Below are positions 1 through 7,647 of a DNA stretch of 36,305 nucleotides, piece after piece. The position numbers and the translations under genes are program-made. Source of the stretch: Caldilineales bacterium (lineage in GTDB: Bacteria; Chloroflexota; Anaerolineae; J102). The stretch spans positions 1-36,305 of the forward strand of contig JAIBAP010000060.1 in assembly GCA_019695115.1 (NCBI GenBank), in the 5' to 3' direction. The notes below the pieces were generated by a model. That model was not told the origin of the DNA. It saw only the letters and a list, made by a program, of their open reading frames with translations, and did not search any database. Positions within the stretch are counted from its first letter, which is position 1. Each line of letters starts with the position of its first letter.

Positions 1-103
1 CCCCACCTCCCACTCGCCGTACTCACTCTCCTGCGCCCGACCACCCTTGGCGCCGTTCTCCCATTGGCCGCGCTCGCTTTCGTCCCTCCCACTCTGCTCA
101 ACC

Positions 104-125
104 CGGGAAACTTTGACGCTCACCC
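104..125 (+). repeat. 22-nt motif shared with the folC upstream region
   Basis: The 16-mer CGGGAAACTTTGACGC followed by TCACCC recurs on the minus strand at 36202-36181 with one mismatch (CCACCC). Both copies point towards the downstream gene and lie 16-19 nt before a likely -35 box, here that of rpsF. It could be an upstream regulatory site or a dispersed repeat. The rest of 1-144 is pyrimidine-rich and shows no gene. Confidence 0.5.
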
Positions 126-144
126 GCGAATCTGGGGCGCGAAT

Positions 145-173
145 TTGGCGGCGACGCAAGGGCATGGCATAAT
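145..173 (+). promoter_or_regulatory. Likely sigma-70 promoter of the rpsF operon
   Basis: TTGGCG (145-150) and CATAAT (168-173) are separated by 17 nt, with an extended -10 TG at 165-166. Transcription would start near 180, giving a leader of about 110 nt before rpsF. It was recognised by eye only. Confidence 0.5.
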
Positions 174-186
174 TGGCCCCTTGTCA

Positions 187-220
187 CGAGGGAGCGAAAC
201 GTCGCCCCTCGTTCTTTCTG
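187..220 (+). terminator. Leader hairpin of the rpsF operon, possible attenuator
   Basis: CGAGGG (187-192) pairs with CCCTCG (206-211), with an inner GCG/CGC helix and a short loop. The T-rich run TTCTTTCTG follows directly. In a ribosomal protein leader this could be an attenuator. Operons containing rpsF and rpsR often carry an S6:S18-binding leader motif, but I could not convincingly place its conserved CCG element. Confidence 0.35.
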
Positions 221-304
221 TCAGCGGTCTCCTTGTCCGTGTCCTGTCAACCGGCCGGGGATTGATCGCCGACAAACCCATAGAAAGGAGAAATGAAAAA
301 CACA

Positions 305-595
305 ATGACAGACTACGAACTCGTAGCGATTCTGCACCCGCGCCTGGATGATGACGGCGTGGTCAAAATGACCGAGTGGGTGCAGGGCCGAATCGCTGAC
401 CTGGGTGGACAGGTGGCCGCAACAACGCCGTGGGGCCGGCGCACGCTTTCCTATCCCATCCGCAAGCAGAACGAAGCCACCTACGTCCAATTCGATTTTC
501 AATTGGAGGGGACGAAGCTGGCCGAGTTGACCCGCGCCTTGCGGTTGCAGGAGGATGTCCTCCGCCATCTGGCCGTGCGCAAATCGGACCGCTAA
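305..595 (+). CDS. rpsF: 30S ribosomal protein S6
   Basis: S6 is a small-subunit protein that binds the central domain of 16S rRNA as a heterodimer with S18, encoded two genes downstream. The N-terminus MTDYELVAILHP matches the family start, and the length of 96 residues is normal. The Met at 305 is preferred because S6 proteins begin one to three residues before the YEL motif. An in-frame ATG at 293 would add MKNT, but it lies only 2 nt after the strong Shine-Dalgarno AGAAAGGAG (282-290); the 305 start lies 14 nt after it, so neither spacing is ideal. It is the first gene of rpsF-ssb-rpsR. Confidence 0.95.
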   Translation: MTDYELVAILHPRLDDDGVVKMTEWVQGRIADLGGQVAATTPWGRRTLSYPIRKQNEATYVQFDFQLEGTKLAELTRALRLQEDVLRHLAVRKSDR

Positions 596-662
596 CACAA
601 ACCCCCAACGACCTCGACCATCATCCGGTAAGCGAACAACCTCTTCTTAAGGAGTCGAAACT

Positions 663-1067
663 ATGTCTCGTGGCTTGAACAAGGTCATGGTCATTGGCAA
701 TCTGGGCCGCGACCCTGAAATTCGGTATACCAGCAACGGCAAACCACAGACCACCTTCAGTGTGGCCACCAGCCGCACTTGGGTGACATCGGACGGCGAC
801 CGGCGCGAGGCCACCGAGTGGTTCAGTGTGGTCACTTGGGGCCAGTTGGCCGAGATCTGCGCCCAGTATCTGCGTAAGGCCTCGCGCGTCTATGTCGAAG
901 GCCATCTGCAGACCCGTCAGTGGGAAGACGCCGATGGCAACAAACACTATCGCACCGAACTGGTGGCCAATGAGATGCTCATCCTCGACCCCCGCCATCC
1001 CGCCGGTGTGCGCGAGGAAGAAAAAGAAGAATTCTACGTCAACGACGAGCCGGATTTGCCGTTCTAG
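663..1067 (+). CDS. ssb: Single-stranded DNA-binding protein
   Basis: SSB coats single-stranded DNA during replication, repair and recombination and recruits partner proteins through its C-terminal tip. The 134-residue product has a complete OB fold: an N-terminal strand ending in VIGNLGRDPEIRYT, the TEWFSVVTWGQLAE segment, and VYVEGHLQTRQW. The C-terminus is acidic and ends in DLPF, close to the canonical DDIPF interaction tip. The spacer after the OB fold is very short, about 20 residues, so this is a compact SSB. TAAGGAG lies 8 nt before the ATG. The position between rpsF and rpsR is the widely conserved arrangement. Confidence 0.96.
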   Translation: MSRGLNKVMVIGNLGRDPEIRYTSNGKPQTTFSVATSRTWVTSDGDRREATEWFSVVTWGQLAEICAQYLRKASRVYVEGHLQTRQWEDADGNKHYRTELVANEMLILDPRHPAGVREEEKEEFYVNDEPDLPF

Positions 1068-1103
1068 GACGCCGGCTGACGCCACTACTTTCTGGAGAAA
1101 ACC

Positions 1104-1478
1104 ATGATTGATGACAGTCGCCGGTCTTCCGGCGGTTATGATGATTTCGGATTGGATGACGATATGCCCAGTGGCCGGCGAGGCCGCGGTCGCGGCGGCG
1201 CCACTCAGCGCCGGCGCCCGCCCATGGGCGAACGCGTGCCCACGCAGCGGGTGTGCTCGTTCTGCGTCGAGCGGTCGAAATTCATCGACTACAAGCGGCC
1301 CCAGGGCCTGGCCCAATACGTAGCCTCGACCGGCAAGATCGTCAGCCGTCGGCGCACCGGCACGTGCGCCCGTCACCAACGCCGCCTGGTGGTGGCGATC
1401 AAGCGGGCGCGCTATCTGGCCTTGCTGCCCTACACCTCGGGTCACAAGACGCTGTACGGTCGCGAAGCGACCGAATGA
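1104..1478 (+). CDS. rpsR: 30S ribosomal protein S18, zinc-binding form with N-terminal extension
   Basis: S18 pairs with S6 on the 30S platform. The conserved S18 body occupies about residues 50-118. It is the zinc-binding (C+) version, with Cys51-x2-Cys54 and Cys88-x2-His91 as the probable ligands; many bacteria carry the cysteine-free form. At 124 residues it is longer than the usual 75-95 because of about 45 N-terminal residues, first acidic and glycine-rich, then Arg/Gly-rich. GGAG at 1094-1097 supports the start. The gene follows ssb after 36 nt. Confidence 0.95.
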   Translation: MIDDSRRSSGGYDDFGLDDDMPSGRRGRGRGGATQRRRPPMGERVPTQRVCSFCVERSKFIDYKRPQGLAQYVASTGKIVSRRRTGTCARHQRRLVVAIKRARYLALLPYTSGHKTLYGREATE

Positions 1479-1496
1479 CCCGCACCCCGATCCGCT

Positions 1497-2813
1497 ATGG
1501 CAAAACAACCAGCCAAGAATGAATCCGCTCCCCCCAAGGAGCTTTCCCGCAAGCACCGGCGCTTGCAGCAGCAGGAGCAAGTACGGCAGCGCTGGCTACT
1601 GATCGGCGTCGGCCTGGTCGTCGGCCTTGCGCTTGTCGTGCTGCTGGCAGGACAGATCAACGAGTCGGTGGTCAAGCCACGCCGCGCCGTCGCCCTTGTT
1701 CAGGGTGAGCCGATCTCGGTGGCTGCTTTCCAGCGCCGCCTCCGCTTTGCCCAGGACAACACCGCCAGCCAGATCAACCAGTACATCCAATTCGGCGAGC
1801 AGTTCGCCAGCGCCGGCAGTGGCAACCCCTTTGCGCAGTCGATCCAGCAGTTGGCGGCCGATCTTTCGGCGCCGGAAACGATGTCGCTGACGGTGTTGGA
1901 TGACATGATCCGCGAGAAATTCGTCCTGCAATTGGCAGCGGCGCAGAGCCTGAGCGTCACCGAGGACGAGGTGCAACAGGAGGTCGAGAAGCAGTTTGGC
2001 TACGAGCGCAACCCCACACCCACCCCAACCCCCGACCCCACCATCACCAACACCAACCCCGTTAGCGCCACCGTGGTGACAGCTGATGAATTTCAGAAGA
2101 ACTATCAGGATGCGATCAAACGCTTTTCCGATAGCCACAGTCTGAACGAGGCCGAATTCCGCAACCTGTATCGCTATCAGCTTCTGAATCAGAAGCTACA
2201 GGATGCGGCGCCCCTGGATGTTCCGACCACCGAAGAACAGGTGCATGCCCGCCACATCCTGGTGCGTCTGCCTGAGGTGGGCGCAGACAGGACCCAGCAG
2301 CAGGCCGAAGTCGAGGCCCTGACCAAGATCAAAGCCATCCGCGAGCGCATCGTCAAGGGCGAGAAGTTCGAGGACGTGGCCAAGGAGGTCTCGGACGACA
2401 CCTCGAACAAGGACAAGGGCGGCGATCTGGATTGGTTTGGCCGCGGCCAGATGGTCAAGGAGTTCGAGGACGCCGCTTTCTCGCTCGAACCGGGCGTACT
2501 CAGCGAGCCGGTCAAGACTTCGTTTGGCTACCATCTGATCGAAGTGATCGAGAAGGACGCCAATCGTCCGGTAGAAGAAAGCGTGCTGAAGCAACGGCGC
2601 AGCCAGGCCTACGAGGAGTGGCTGAAGGCGAAACAAGACGCCGCCAGTATCGAGCGCCGCTGGACATCGAACCTGGTGCCGGCTTTGCCCAATGACATCC
2701 AGACTTTCCTCAGTCAGGTCGGCGGCGTTCTGGCGCAACAGGCCAGCCAGTCGACGGCAACGCCTGAAGCCCCGGCCTCGACACCGGCAGCCACGAGCAC
2801 GCCAGGATCATAG
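1497..2813 (+). CDS. Membrane-anchored peptidyl-prolyl isomerase, SurA/PrsA-like foldase
   Basis: This is a parvulin-type (PpiC) isomerase that would help secreted proteins fold outside the membrane. A basic cytoplasmic N-terminus precedes one membrane helix at about residues 33-52, with no lipobox cysteine, so it is anchored by an uncleaved helix. A SurA_N-like helical region follows. The parvulin domain lies at about 248-352, starting at HARHILVR, with GGDLDWFGRGQM and the closing FGYHLIEV. Residues around 172-185 form a Pro/Thr insertion and the C-terminus is a low-complexity Pro/Thr/Ala tail. The gene starts 18 nt after rpsR without a clear Shine-Dalgarno, so read-through from the ribosomal operon is likely. 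Confidence 0.85.
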   Translation: MAKQPAKNESAPPKELSRKHRRLQQQEQVRQRWLLIGVGLVVGLALVVLLAGQINESVVKPRRAVALVQGEPISVAAFQRRLRFAQDNTASQINQYIQFGEQFASAGSGNPFAQSIQQLAADLSAPETMSLTVLDDMIREKFVLQLAAAQSLSVTEDEVQQEVEKQFGYERNPTPTPTPDPTITNTNPVSATVVTADEFQKNYQDAIKRFSDSHSLNEAEFRNLYRYQLLNQKLQDAAPLDVPTTEEQVHARHILVRLPEVGADRTQQQAEVEALTKIKAIRERIVKGEKFEDVAKEVSDDTSNKDKGGDLDWFGRGQMVKEFEDAAFSLEPGVLSEPVKTSFGYHLIEVIEKDANRPVEESVLKQRRSQAYEEWLKAKQDAASIERRWTSNLVPALPNDIQTFLSQVGGVLAQQASQSTATPEAPASTPAATSTPGS

Positions 2814-2820
2814 CATTCAA

Positions 2821-2858
2821 GACCTGAGAGGTTTTCCCGCCGGAGAACCTCTCAGGTT
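2821..2858. terminator. Hairpin between convergent genes, ACCTGAGAGGTT type
   Basis: A perfect 12-bp stem, ACCTGAGAGGTT (2822-2833) with AACCTCTCAGGT (2846-2857), closes a 12-nt loop. It separates the foldase gene from the convergent membrane-protein gene, whose stop is 4 nt away, so it could terminate both. There is no long T-run. The sequence resembles the ACCTGTCAGGT pair at 22653-22717, which suggests a dispersed repeat used as a terminator. Confidence 0.6.
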
Positions 2859-2861
2859 CTT

Positions 2862-3887
2862 TCAGGGGCCATTCCCGGCATGGCTGGTTTGGGCGGGGGC
2901 TTGCAGCCGGCGGAAGATTTCGGCGTACATCGTCAGGCCAAGCGTCTGCAAAACAGCGCTGGTCAGCCAGGTGGCCAGGCCGAAGAACAGCCCAAGGAGA
3001 TAGAAGCTCGTTTGTTCCAGGCCCGATGGTGGCGCCGGGGGGATGCCGTTGGCCAGGTTCTCGGTGATGGCGGCCCATCTAAAGGCCCAGAAGCCGCTCA
3101 GGGGTGTGGTGAAGAGTTGGATACTGAAGCTGAGGGCGACCCCCAGCCCGGTGAGAAAGAGGAGAAAGATGAACATGGGGCCGAGATGGGCGCGGGCCAG
3201 CCTGCCGCCCATCCGGATCGCCTGGCCCAGGCTGGCGTTTTCTTGGGCTGCCGCCTGATACATCAACGGCGCCAACAAGCCGCGGGCGATGACAAACAGC
3301 AGCCCCACCAGGCTCAGGCAGCCGATGCTACCGAAGATCAGGCCAAAAACGCCGACGAAATCGGCGGCAATGCCGGATGGATCCTGGCTATTGACCCCGC
3401 GCACCAACCCGGCCAGGACGACGAAGACGAAGGCGACAGCGCCAATTGCAAGGACGACACCCGGAAGCCACCACAGCAGATCGATGACGAAGAACGAGAG
3501 CGCCTTTCTGGCCCCGGCTGCCAGACCGCGCTCGGATTGGCAGTGTTCGCCGGCCAGGGCGCGGCTCGCCTCGGTGACAGTGGCCGCGCGCATGACCAGG
3601 TTGACGACATAGCCGATCAGCCCGATGCAGGCCAGAGCGCCCCAGACCCCGGCCAGCCCCCTCAGCCCGCCGGTGAGGATGCGCATCACCGACAGATAGT
3701 CGGGTTGCTGGTTCATCGTCAGGGCCATGAGTTGGGTCAAGAAGGACTGCTGCCAGACCAGGATGCCGCCGAAATAGAGGCCGGCGCCGAGCGCGGGCAA
3801 CAATGTCCCCAACAGACCAAACAACCACAGGGGTTTCTGGCGCCAGAGGGTGCGAAAGCCAAGTCTGATGATTTCGTTGTAAGGCAT
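2862..3887 (-). CDS. Multi-pass membrane protein of unknown function
   Basis: The 341-residue product has about six hydrophobic segments: near residues 20-45, 75-100, 130-165, 175-210, 235-260 and 300-320. The N-terminal PYNEIIRLGFRTLWRQKPLWLFGLL resembles the start of the DUF7544/GPDPase-membrane-domain type of integral protein seen in many GC-rich bacteria, but no catalytic motif is visible. The start lies 8 nt downstream of the isomerase stop, so the two genes are probably co-transcribed and this is the last gene of a minus-strand unit. I assign no function. Confidence 0.8.
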   Translation of the reverse strand: MPYNEIIRLGFRTLWRQKPLWLFGLLGTLLPALGAGLYFGGILVWQQSFLTQLMALTMNQQPDYLSVMRILTGGLRGLAGVWGALACIGLIGYVVNLVMRAATVTEASRALAGEHCQSERGLAAGARKALSFFVIDLLWWLPGVVLAIGAVAFVFVVLAGLVRGVNSQDPSGIAADFVGVFGLIFGSIGCLSLVGLLFVIARGLLAPLMYQAAAQENASLGQAIRMGGRLARAHLGPMFIFLLFLTGLGVALSFSIQLFTTPLSGFWAFRWAAITENLANGIPPAPPSGLEQTSFYLLGLFFGLATWLTSAVLQTLGLTMYAEIFRRLQAPAQTSHAGNGP

Positions 3888-3895
3888 GGTTTCAT

Positions 3896-4678
3896 CTACC
3901 TCCCGACAAAGTGAGGGGCGCGTTTGCCCAGGAAAGCGGCCACCCCCTCGTGGTGGTCGGCGGTGCCGATGGCGATGTCCTGCACCTGAGCCTCGTAGTC
4001 CAGGGCCTCGGCCAGGGTGAGGCCGGCCGCCCGATGCAGGGTGCGCTTGGTCAGGCCGATGCCGCGGGTGGGGGCCTGGGCCAGACGCCGGGCCAAAGCG
4101 AGGACGGTCGGCTCCAGGTCCTCGGCCGGCGTCACCTGGTTGGCCAGGCCCAGGCGTAGGGCGTCAGGCGCCTCGATCACCCCGCCGCTCGCCAGCATCT
4201 CGAAGGCTTTGGCTGGCCCCAGCAAGCGCGGCAGAAGCCAACTGACGCCGCTATCAGGGGCGAGACCGATGCCAATGAAGGCGGCGGCAAAGCGGGCCTT
4301 GTCCGCAGCGATGCGCAGGTCGGTTGCCAGGGCGATGCCCAACCCCGCGCCGGCGGCCACGCCGTTGATCTGGCCGATGACCGGTTTCTCGAGGTTGTAC
4401 AGGCCGAGGATGATCTGGTTGAAACCGCGGCGCAGATGATCCCCCACCGTCTCTGGCCCTGCCAGCGCCTGGAATTCCTCCAAATCCTGCCCGGCGCAGA
4501 AGCCCCGCCCCGCTCCGGTGACGATCAGGCAGCGGATGGCGTCGTCGCGAGCGCAGAGTTTGATCGCTTCGATGATCTCTGCCGTCATTGCTCTGGTCAG
4601 GGCGTTCAGGCGGTCGGGGCGGTTGAGGGTCAGGGTAGCGACGCCGTCCGCGACGGCGAAACGAACGAACTCGAACAT
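3896..4678 (-). CDS. Enoyl-CoA hydratase/isomerase family protein, PaaG-like
   Basis: This crotonase-fold enzyme would act on a CoA thioester. Oxyanion-hole segments are GRGFCAGQD (about 57-65) and NGVAAGAG (105-112). Asp142 sits in LAPDSG, where PaaG (1,2-epoxyphenylacetyl-CoA isomerase) has its catalytic Asp, and no hydratase-type glutamate pair is evident. The C-terminus, EGVAAFLGKRAPHFVGR, closely resembles the E. coli PaaG tail. The 260-residue length is typical. An isomerase role in aromatic or unsaturated acyl-CoA catabolism is likely, yet no other paa genes are nearby, so the substrate is uncertain. AGAGGTG lies just before the ATG. Confidence 0.85.
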   Translation of the reverse strand: MFEFVRFAVADGVATLTLNRPDRLNALTRAMTAEIIEAIKLCARDDAIRCLIVTGAGRGFCAGQDLEEFQALAGPETVGDHLRRGFNQIILGLYNLEKPVIGQINGVAAGAGLGIALATDLRIAADKARFAAAFIGIGLAPDSGVSWLLPRLLGPAKAFEMLASGGVIEAPDALRLGLANQVTPAEDLEPTVLALARRLAQAPTRGIGLTKRTLHRAAGLTLAEALDYEAQVQDIAIGTADHHEGVAAFLGKRAPHFVGR

Positions 4679-4708
4679 GATTTCACCTCTTTCTCTGCCT
4701 GGGGACGA

Positions 4709-5401
4709 TCAAACGGCATCGTCGGCCTCATCTTCGCTCTCATCGGCGTCTACGAGCATGGCTCCGGGGGGAAGATCGTCCGCTTGCAGCGGCACGAGGT
4801 AGTGGAACCCGTCCGGGCCGAGTTTTAGGGTCAAGCGATCGATGATCTGCTGCCAATTGTCGAAAGGCCCGGCGAAATAGAACGGTTTGCCATCGCTGCC
4901 GCCAACGGGGATCTCGATATCGCAGGCATCGGGATCGGCATCACCGAGCACGATCATGGCATCGCGGTAATCAGGGTCAGGACGAAAACCCAGTTCGCCG
5001 GCATAGGCGATAGCCTGGCGCACGATTTTCGCCACCAGGTTCAAGTCGGCGCGGATCAGGCGTTGGTTGTCGGTCATCTTTTGTCTGGTCTCGGCGTAGG
5101 TCAAGCTATCGACGACGCGACCGTAGGCAGTCTTGACGCCCAGACAACCGAGATCGACCATGAAGGCGCCGACGGCCAGGTATCCAGACGGGCCGCGGCG
5201 CGAAACCAGGATTTGAATCAGGTTTTCCGTGTCACGCCAGGTCTGCGTGATCAAAGCTTCGTGCAGCGGCCAGTCGCGTGTTTTGGTCAGCGATGGCGCC
5301 CGGTGCGCGATGTTTCTCTGCACAGTCTGCTGCTGCTTCTCCTTGCGCCTGGCGTTTTGTCGTTGCAGGCGTTGTTGTCGTTTCTTGGGGTCTTGGGCCA
5401 T
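4709..5401 (-). CDS. Conserved hypothetical protein with basic N-terminus and acidic tail
   Basis: I do not recognise a named family. The start at 5401 (MAQDPKKRQQRLQ) has CAGGAG six nt upstream; the frame stays open further but runs into the preceding glycosyltransferase gene. The 230-residue product opens with about 30 strongly basic residues rich in Lys/Arg/Gln. A globular region with the segment AFMVDLGCLGVKTAYG follows. The last 20 residues are highly acidic. The basic start suggests nucleic-acid or ribosome contact, but this is a guess. It lies 17 nt downstream of the GT39 gene. Confidence 0.75.
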   Translation of the reverse strand: MAQDPKKRQQRLQRQNARRKEKQQQTVQRNIAHRAPSLTKTRDWPLHEALITQTWRDTENLIQILVSRRGPSGYLAVGAFMVDLGCLGVKTAYGRVVDSLTYAETRQKMTDNQRLIRADLNLVAKIVRQAIAYAGELGFRPDPDYRDAMIVLGDADPDACDIEIPVGGSDGKPFYFAGPFDNWQQIIDRLTLKLGPDGFHYLVPLQADDLPPGAMLVDADESEDEADDAV

Positions 5402-5418
5402 GTGTGACTCCTGCCGGT

Positions 5419-7308
5419 TCAGGGGAGGGTGACATCGATTGCGGCCAACTCCTTCTGGGTGGCATCGTAGAGTGTCAATTCTATCATCGCCGGCTCTCCC
5501 GCGCCGATCTTCATCCAGACCGGGTAGCTTTCTCCAGCCTGCCAACTCGTGGTCGGGAAGTCGAAGCCGGCCGGGCGGCCATCCTGCCGCGCAAGCACGC
5601 TGCCGGTGGCATCGCGCACGACAACCGCCGTTCTCAGGTCGGGAAGATCGGGCTGCAATGCCTGCCAGTAAAGCCAGAGGCCGCCGGGGGTTTGCTCCAC
5701 ACCTGTCAGGCGCAGCCAGGCGCCGAGATCAGCGCCCGGTTGGGTGGCGGGCGGCTGTTTGGGAAAGAGACGGTCGGGCCGGAGGCGGTAGTGGCGCAGG
5801 CCCAGGTAAGGGAAGCTGGGCGTGGGCAGGGGGTCGGCAAAACGGTCCAGCAGGGTGGTCACAACCTGGGCCGGGTCCACCACCTCGTCTTGCCACAAGA
5901 ACAGCCACACCCCGCTCCTCCCGGCCAGATCCCGGTTGAGCGCGCGCGCCGTCTCCTCCCATCCCAACACCTGGCTGACATCCAGGATTTCGATCTCGGG
6001 CAGGCGGTAGCGCGGCACACCCAGGTCGGCCGGCAGATAGGCGTCGAAGACCGGGTAGGCATGGCCCGACACCAGCAGCGCCGCTTCGCCGGGTGCGCGG
6101 TTGAAATACATCTCGGCGATGGCGTCGCGCCAGTCCGATTTGGCGAAGTTGGGGTTGCCGAACCAGTTTGCCAGCCCAACTGCCTGCGCCGCCAGGACGA
6201 GGGCAAAGGTGACGACGCACAGGAAACGCGAGATCGCTTGCGCCATCCAGCTTTCGCCGCCGCCCAAACCAGGCGACCATAGCGATCCCAGGCCGCCGCC
6301 GATGAACAATGCCCAGGCCGGCCAGGCGATCAGCAGGTAACGCGGGTTGAATTTGGGCGTGCGCCAGGCCAGCAGCAGGACAAGGGCGATGGGCAGCAGT
6401 CCCCACAAGACGAGCAGGAGCAGGGGGCGTTGCGGCTTCGGCCGTGGCCGTGACGACAACGCCGACAGCCAGGCCAGCCCCGCCACGACAAAGCCAAACA
6501 GCCAGGCGCCAGCATCCCCTTCCAGCATGACCTCGGTGGCGCCGGCGGTGAAATTGGCGGCGAGGTCGAAGCTCGCCTCGCCCAGCTTGAGTGCGCCAGC
6601 CCAGTAGCTGCTATCGACTTGAAAGCGGTCGAGCATGGCCGGCAACCAGGGCGAGAAGCCAAGCAGGACGAACAGATTGGCCAGGATGAATGGCCGCAGA
6701 GTCTGCCGCCCCCTTCCCCATCGCCGCCACTGGATCAACCAGTAAAGCGACAGGCCCAGCAGTGCAAAACCGGCGAAGTAGTGGGTATAGAGCGCAGCCA
6801 GCCCGGCGAAGGCGTAGAGAAGCCAATCGCCGCGCTGGCCTGTCCGCCCCCAACTCGCCGTCTGCCTGACCACCGCCAGCGCCGCCAAACCCACCAACAC
6901 CATCAGCAGCGCATACATGCGCGCTTCCTGGCCATAGTACACCAGGAGAGGCGCTGCTGTCGCGGCCCAGGCTGCCAGCAGGCCCGCCCGCTCGTCCCAC
7001 AGCCGGCGACCGATGGCCCATAGCAATGGGGTCAGCAGGAGGCCGAAGCCGGCCGAGAGGAAGCGCAGGACATAGGCCAGCGACCCGGCCCACGGCTGCA
7101 ACAGCCGCAGCCATCCCCCCACCACCAGATAATAGAGCGGCGGCTGAATGTCAGCCGCCGTCCAGCCCGCCAGTTGTCGCATCCCCAGGCGGGCGACCTG
7201 GGCCGTGACCCCTTCGTCGTACCACAGGCTCTGGACGTCCAGATGGTGTAGGCGCAGTCCCCAGGCCAGCAGCATGAAAGCCAGGAGCAAGAGCCGCAGT
7301 CGCTTCAT
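5419..7308 (-). CDS. GT39-type membrane glycosyltransferase (ArnT/PMT-like)
   Basis: A GT-C fold enzyme that would transfer sugar from a polyprenyl-phosphate donor to a lipid, glycan or protein outside the membrane. The first loop holds SLWYDEG with the Asp31-Glu32 pair expected of the family. QPPLYYLVVGGWL and the YGQEARMYALL helix start, typical of ArnT/PMT-like enzymes, follow. About ten membrane segments occupy residues 1-400. The C-terminal 220 residues are soluble and beta-rich, probably extracytoplasmic. The acceptor cannot be told from sequence. It starts 6 nt after the mazG-like stop. Confidence 0.85.
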   Translation of the reverse strand: MKRLRLLLLAFMLLAWGLRLHHLDVQSLWYDEGVTAQVARLGMRQLAGWTAADIQPPLYYLVVGGWLRLLQPWAGSLAYVLRFLSAGFGLLLTPLLWAIGRRLWDERAGLLAAWAATAAPLLVYYGQEARMYALLMVLVGLAALAVVRQTASWGRTGQRGDWLLYAFAGLAALYTHYFAGFALLGLSLYWLIQWRRWGRGRQTLRPFILANLFVLLGFSPWLPAMLDRFQVDSSYWAGALKLGEASFDLAANFTAGATEVMLEGDAGAWLFGFVVAGLAWLSALSSRPRPKPQRPLLLLVLWGLLPIALVLLLAWRTPKFNPRYLLIAWPAWALFIGGGLGSLWSPGLGGGESWMAQAISRFLCVVTFALVLAAQAVGLANWFGNPNFAKSDWRDAIAEMYFNRAPGEAALLVSGHAYPVFDAYLPADLGVPRYRLPEIEILDVSQVLGWEETARALNRDLAGRSGVWLFLWQDEVVDPAQVVTTLLDRFADPLPTPSFPYLGLRHYRLRPDRLFPKQPPATQPGADLGAWLRLTGVEQTPGGLWLYWQALQPDLPDLRTAVVVRDATGSVLARQDGRPAGFDFPTTSWQAGESYPVWMKIGAGEPAMIELTLYDATQKELAAIDVTLP

Positions 7309-7314
7309 GCGCCT

Positions 7315-7641
7315 CTATTCGGCGCGCCGCCGCGAACGCTCGGCCGAAAAGCCTTCGGGATAACGGCGGGCGAGCTTGTCGATATTGTCCTGGGCGACCT
7401 CGTCCAACGACCAGTCCATGGCCTTGGCCATGACCGCCACATACCAGAGGACATCGCCCAACTCCTTCTTCAGCTTGTCCGCCTCCAGGTCGTGGCCGTG
7501 GAAGAAGGTCTTCTTGACCAATTCTGCCGTCTCGCCAGCTTCGCCGTTGAGGCCCAGGGCGGTATAGATGAGCGTGCGCTCGAAATCGCCGTGGTTGCCG
7601 GCGGTGCGCAGGGCCAGTTGTTGGTAGTCGTCTAGAGTCAC
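7315..7641 (-). CDS. MazG-like nucleotide pyrophosphohydrolase
   Basis: A short single-domain member (108 residues) of the all-alpha NTP pyrophosphatase superfamily, which cleaves NTPs or modified dNTPs to monophosphates and pyrophosphate as house-cleaning. The metal-binding signature is complete: Glu37-x2-Glu40 within GLNGEAGETAELVKK and Glu60-x2-Asp63 in KELGDVLWYVAV. Full-length MazG has two such domains, whereas this is the small phage/MazG-C type and probably works as a dimer or tetramer. It lies 6 nt after the Rpn-like gene, so both are likely on one transcript. Confidence 0.88.
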   Translation of the reverse strand: MTLDDYQQLALRTAGNHGDFERTLIYTALGLNGEAGETAELVKKTFFHGHDLEADKLKKELGDVLWYVAVMAKAMDWSLDEVAQDNIDKLARRYPEGFSAERSRRRAE

Positions 7642-7647
7642 GGTCGA

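Noticed and set aside
180-292. S6:S18 leader motif before rpsF
   Set aside because: Expected from the operon, but I could not align the conserved CCG-containing stem with confidence; only the hairpin is reported.
2880-3914. Long plus-strand open frame (344 codons) opposite the membrane and isomerase genes
   Set aside because: Composition is Gln/Gly/Ala/Asp-rich without hydrophobic core, and it mirrors the minus-strand genes; GC-rich codon bias opens this antisense frame.
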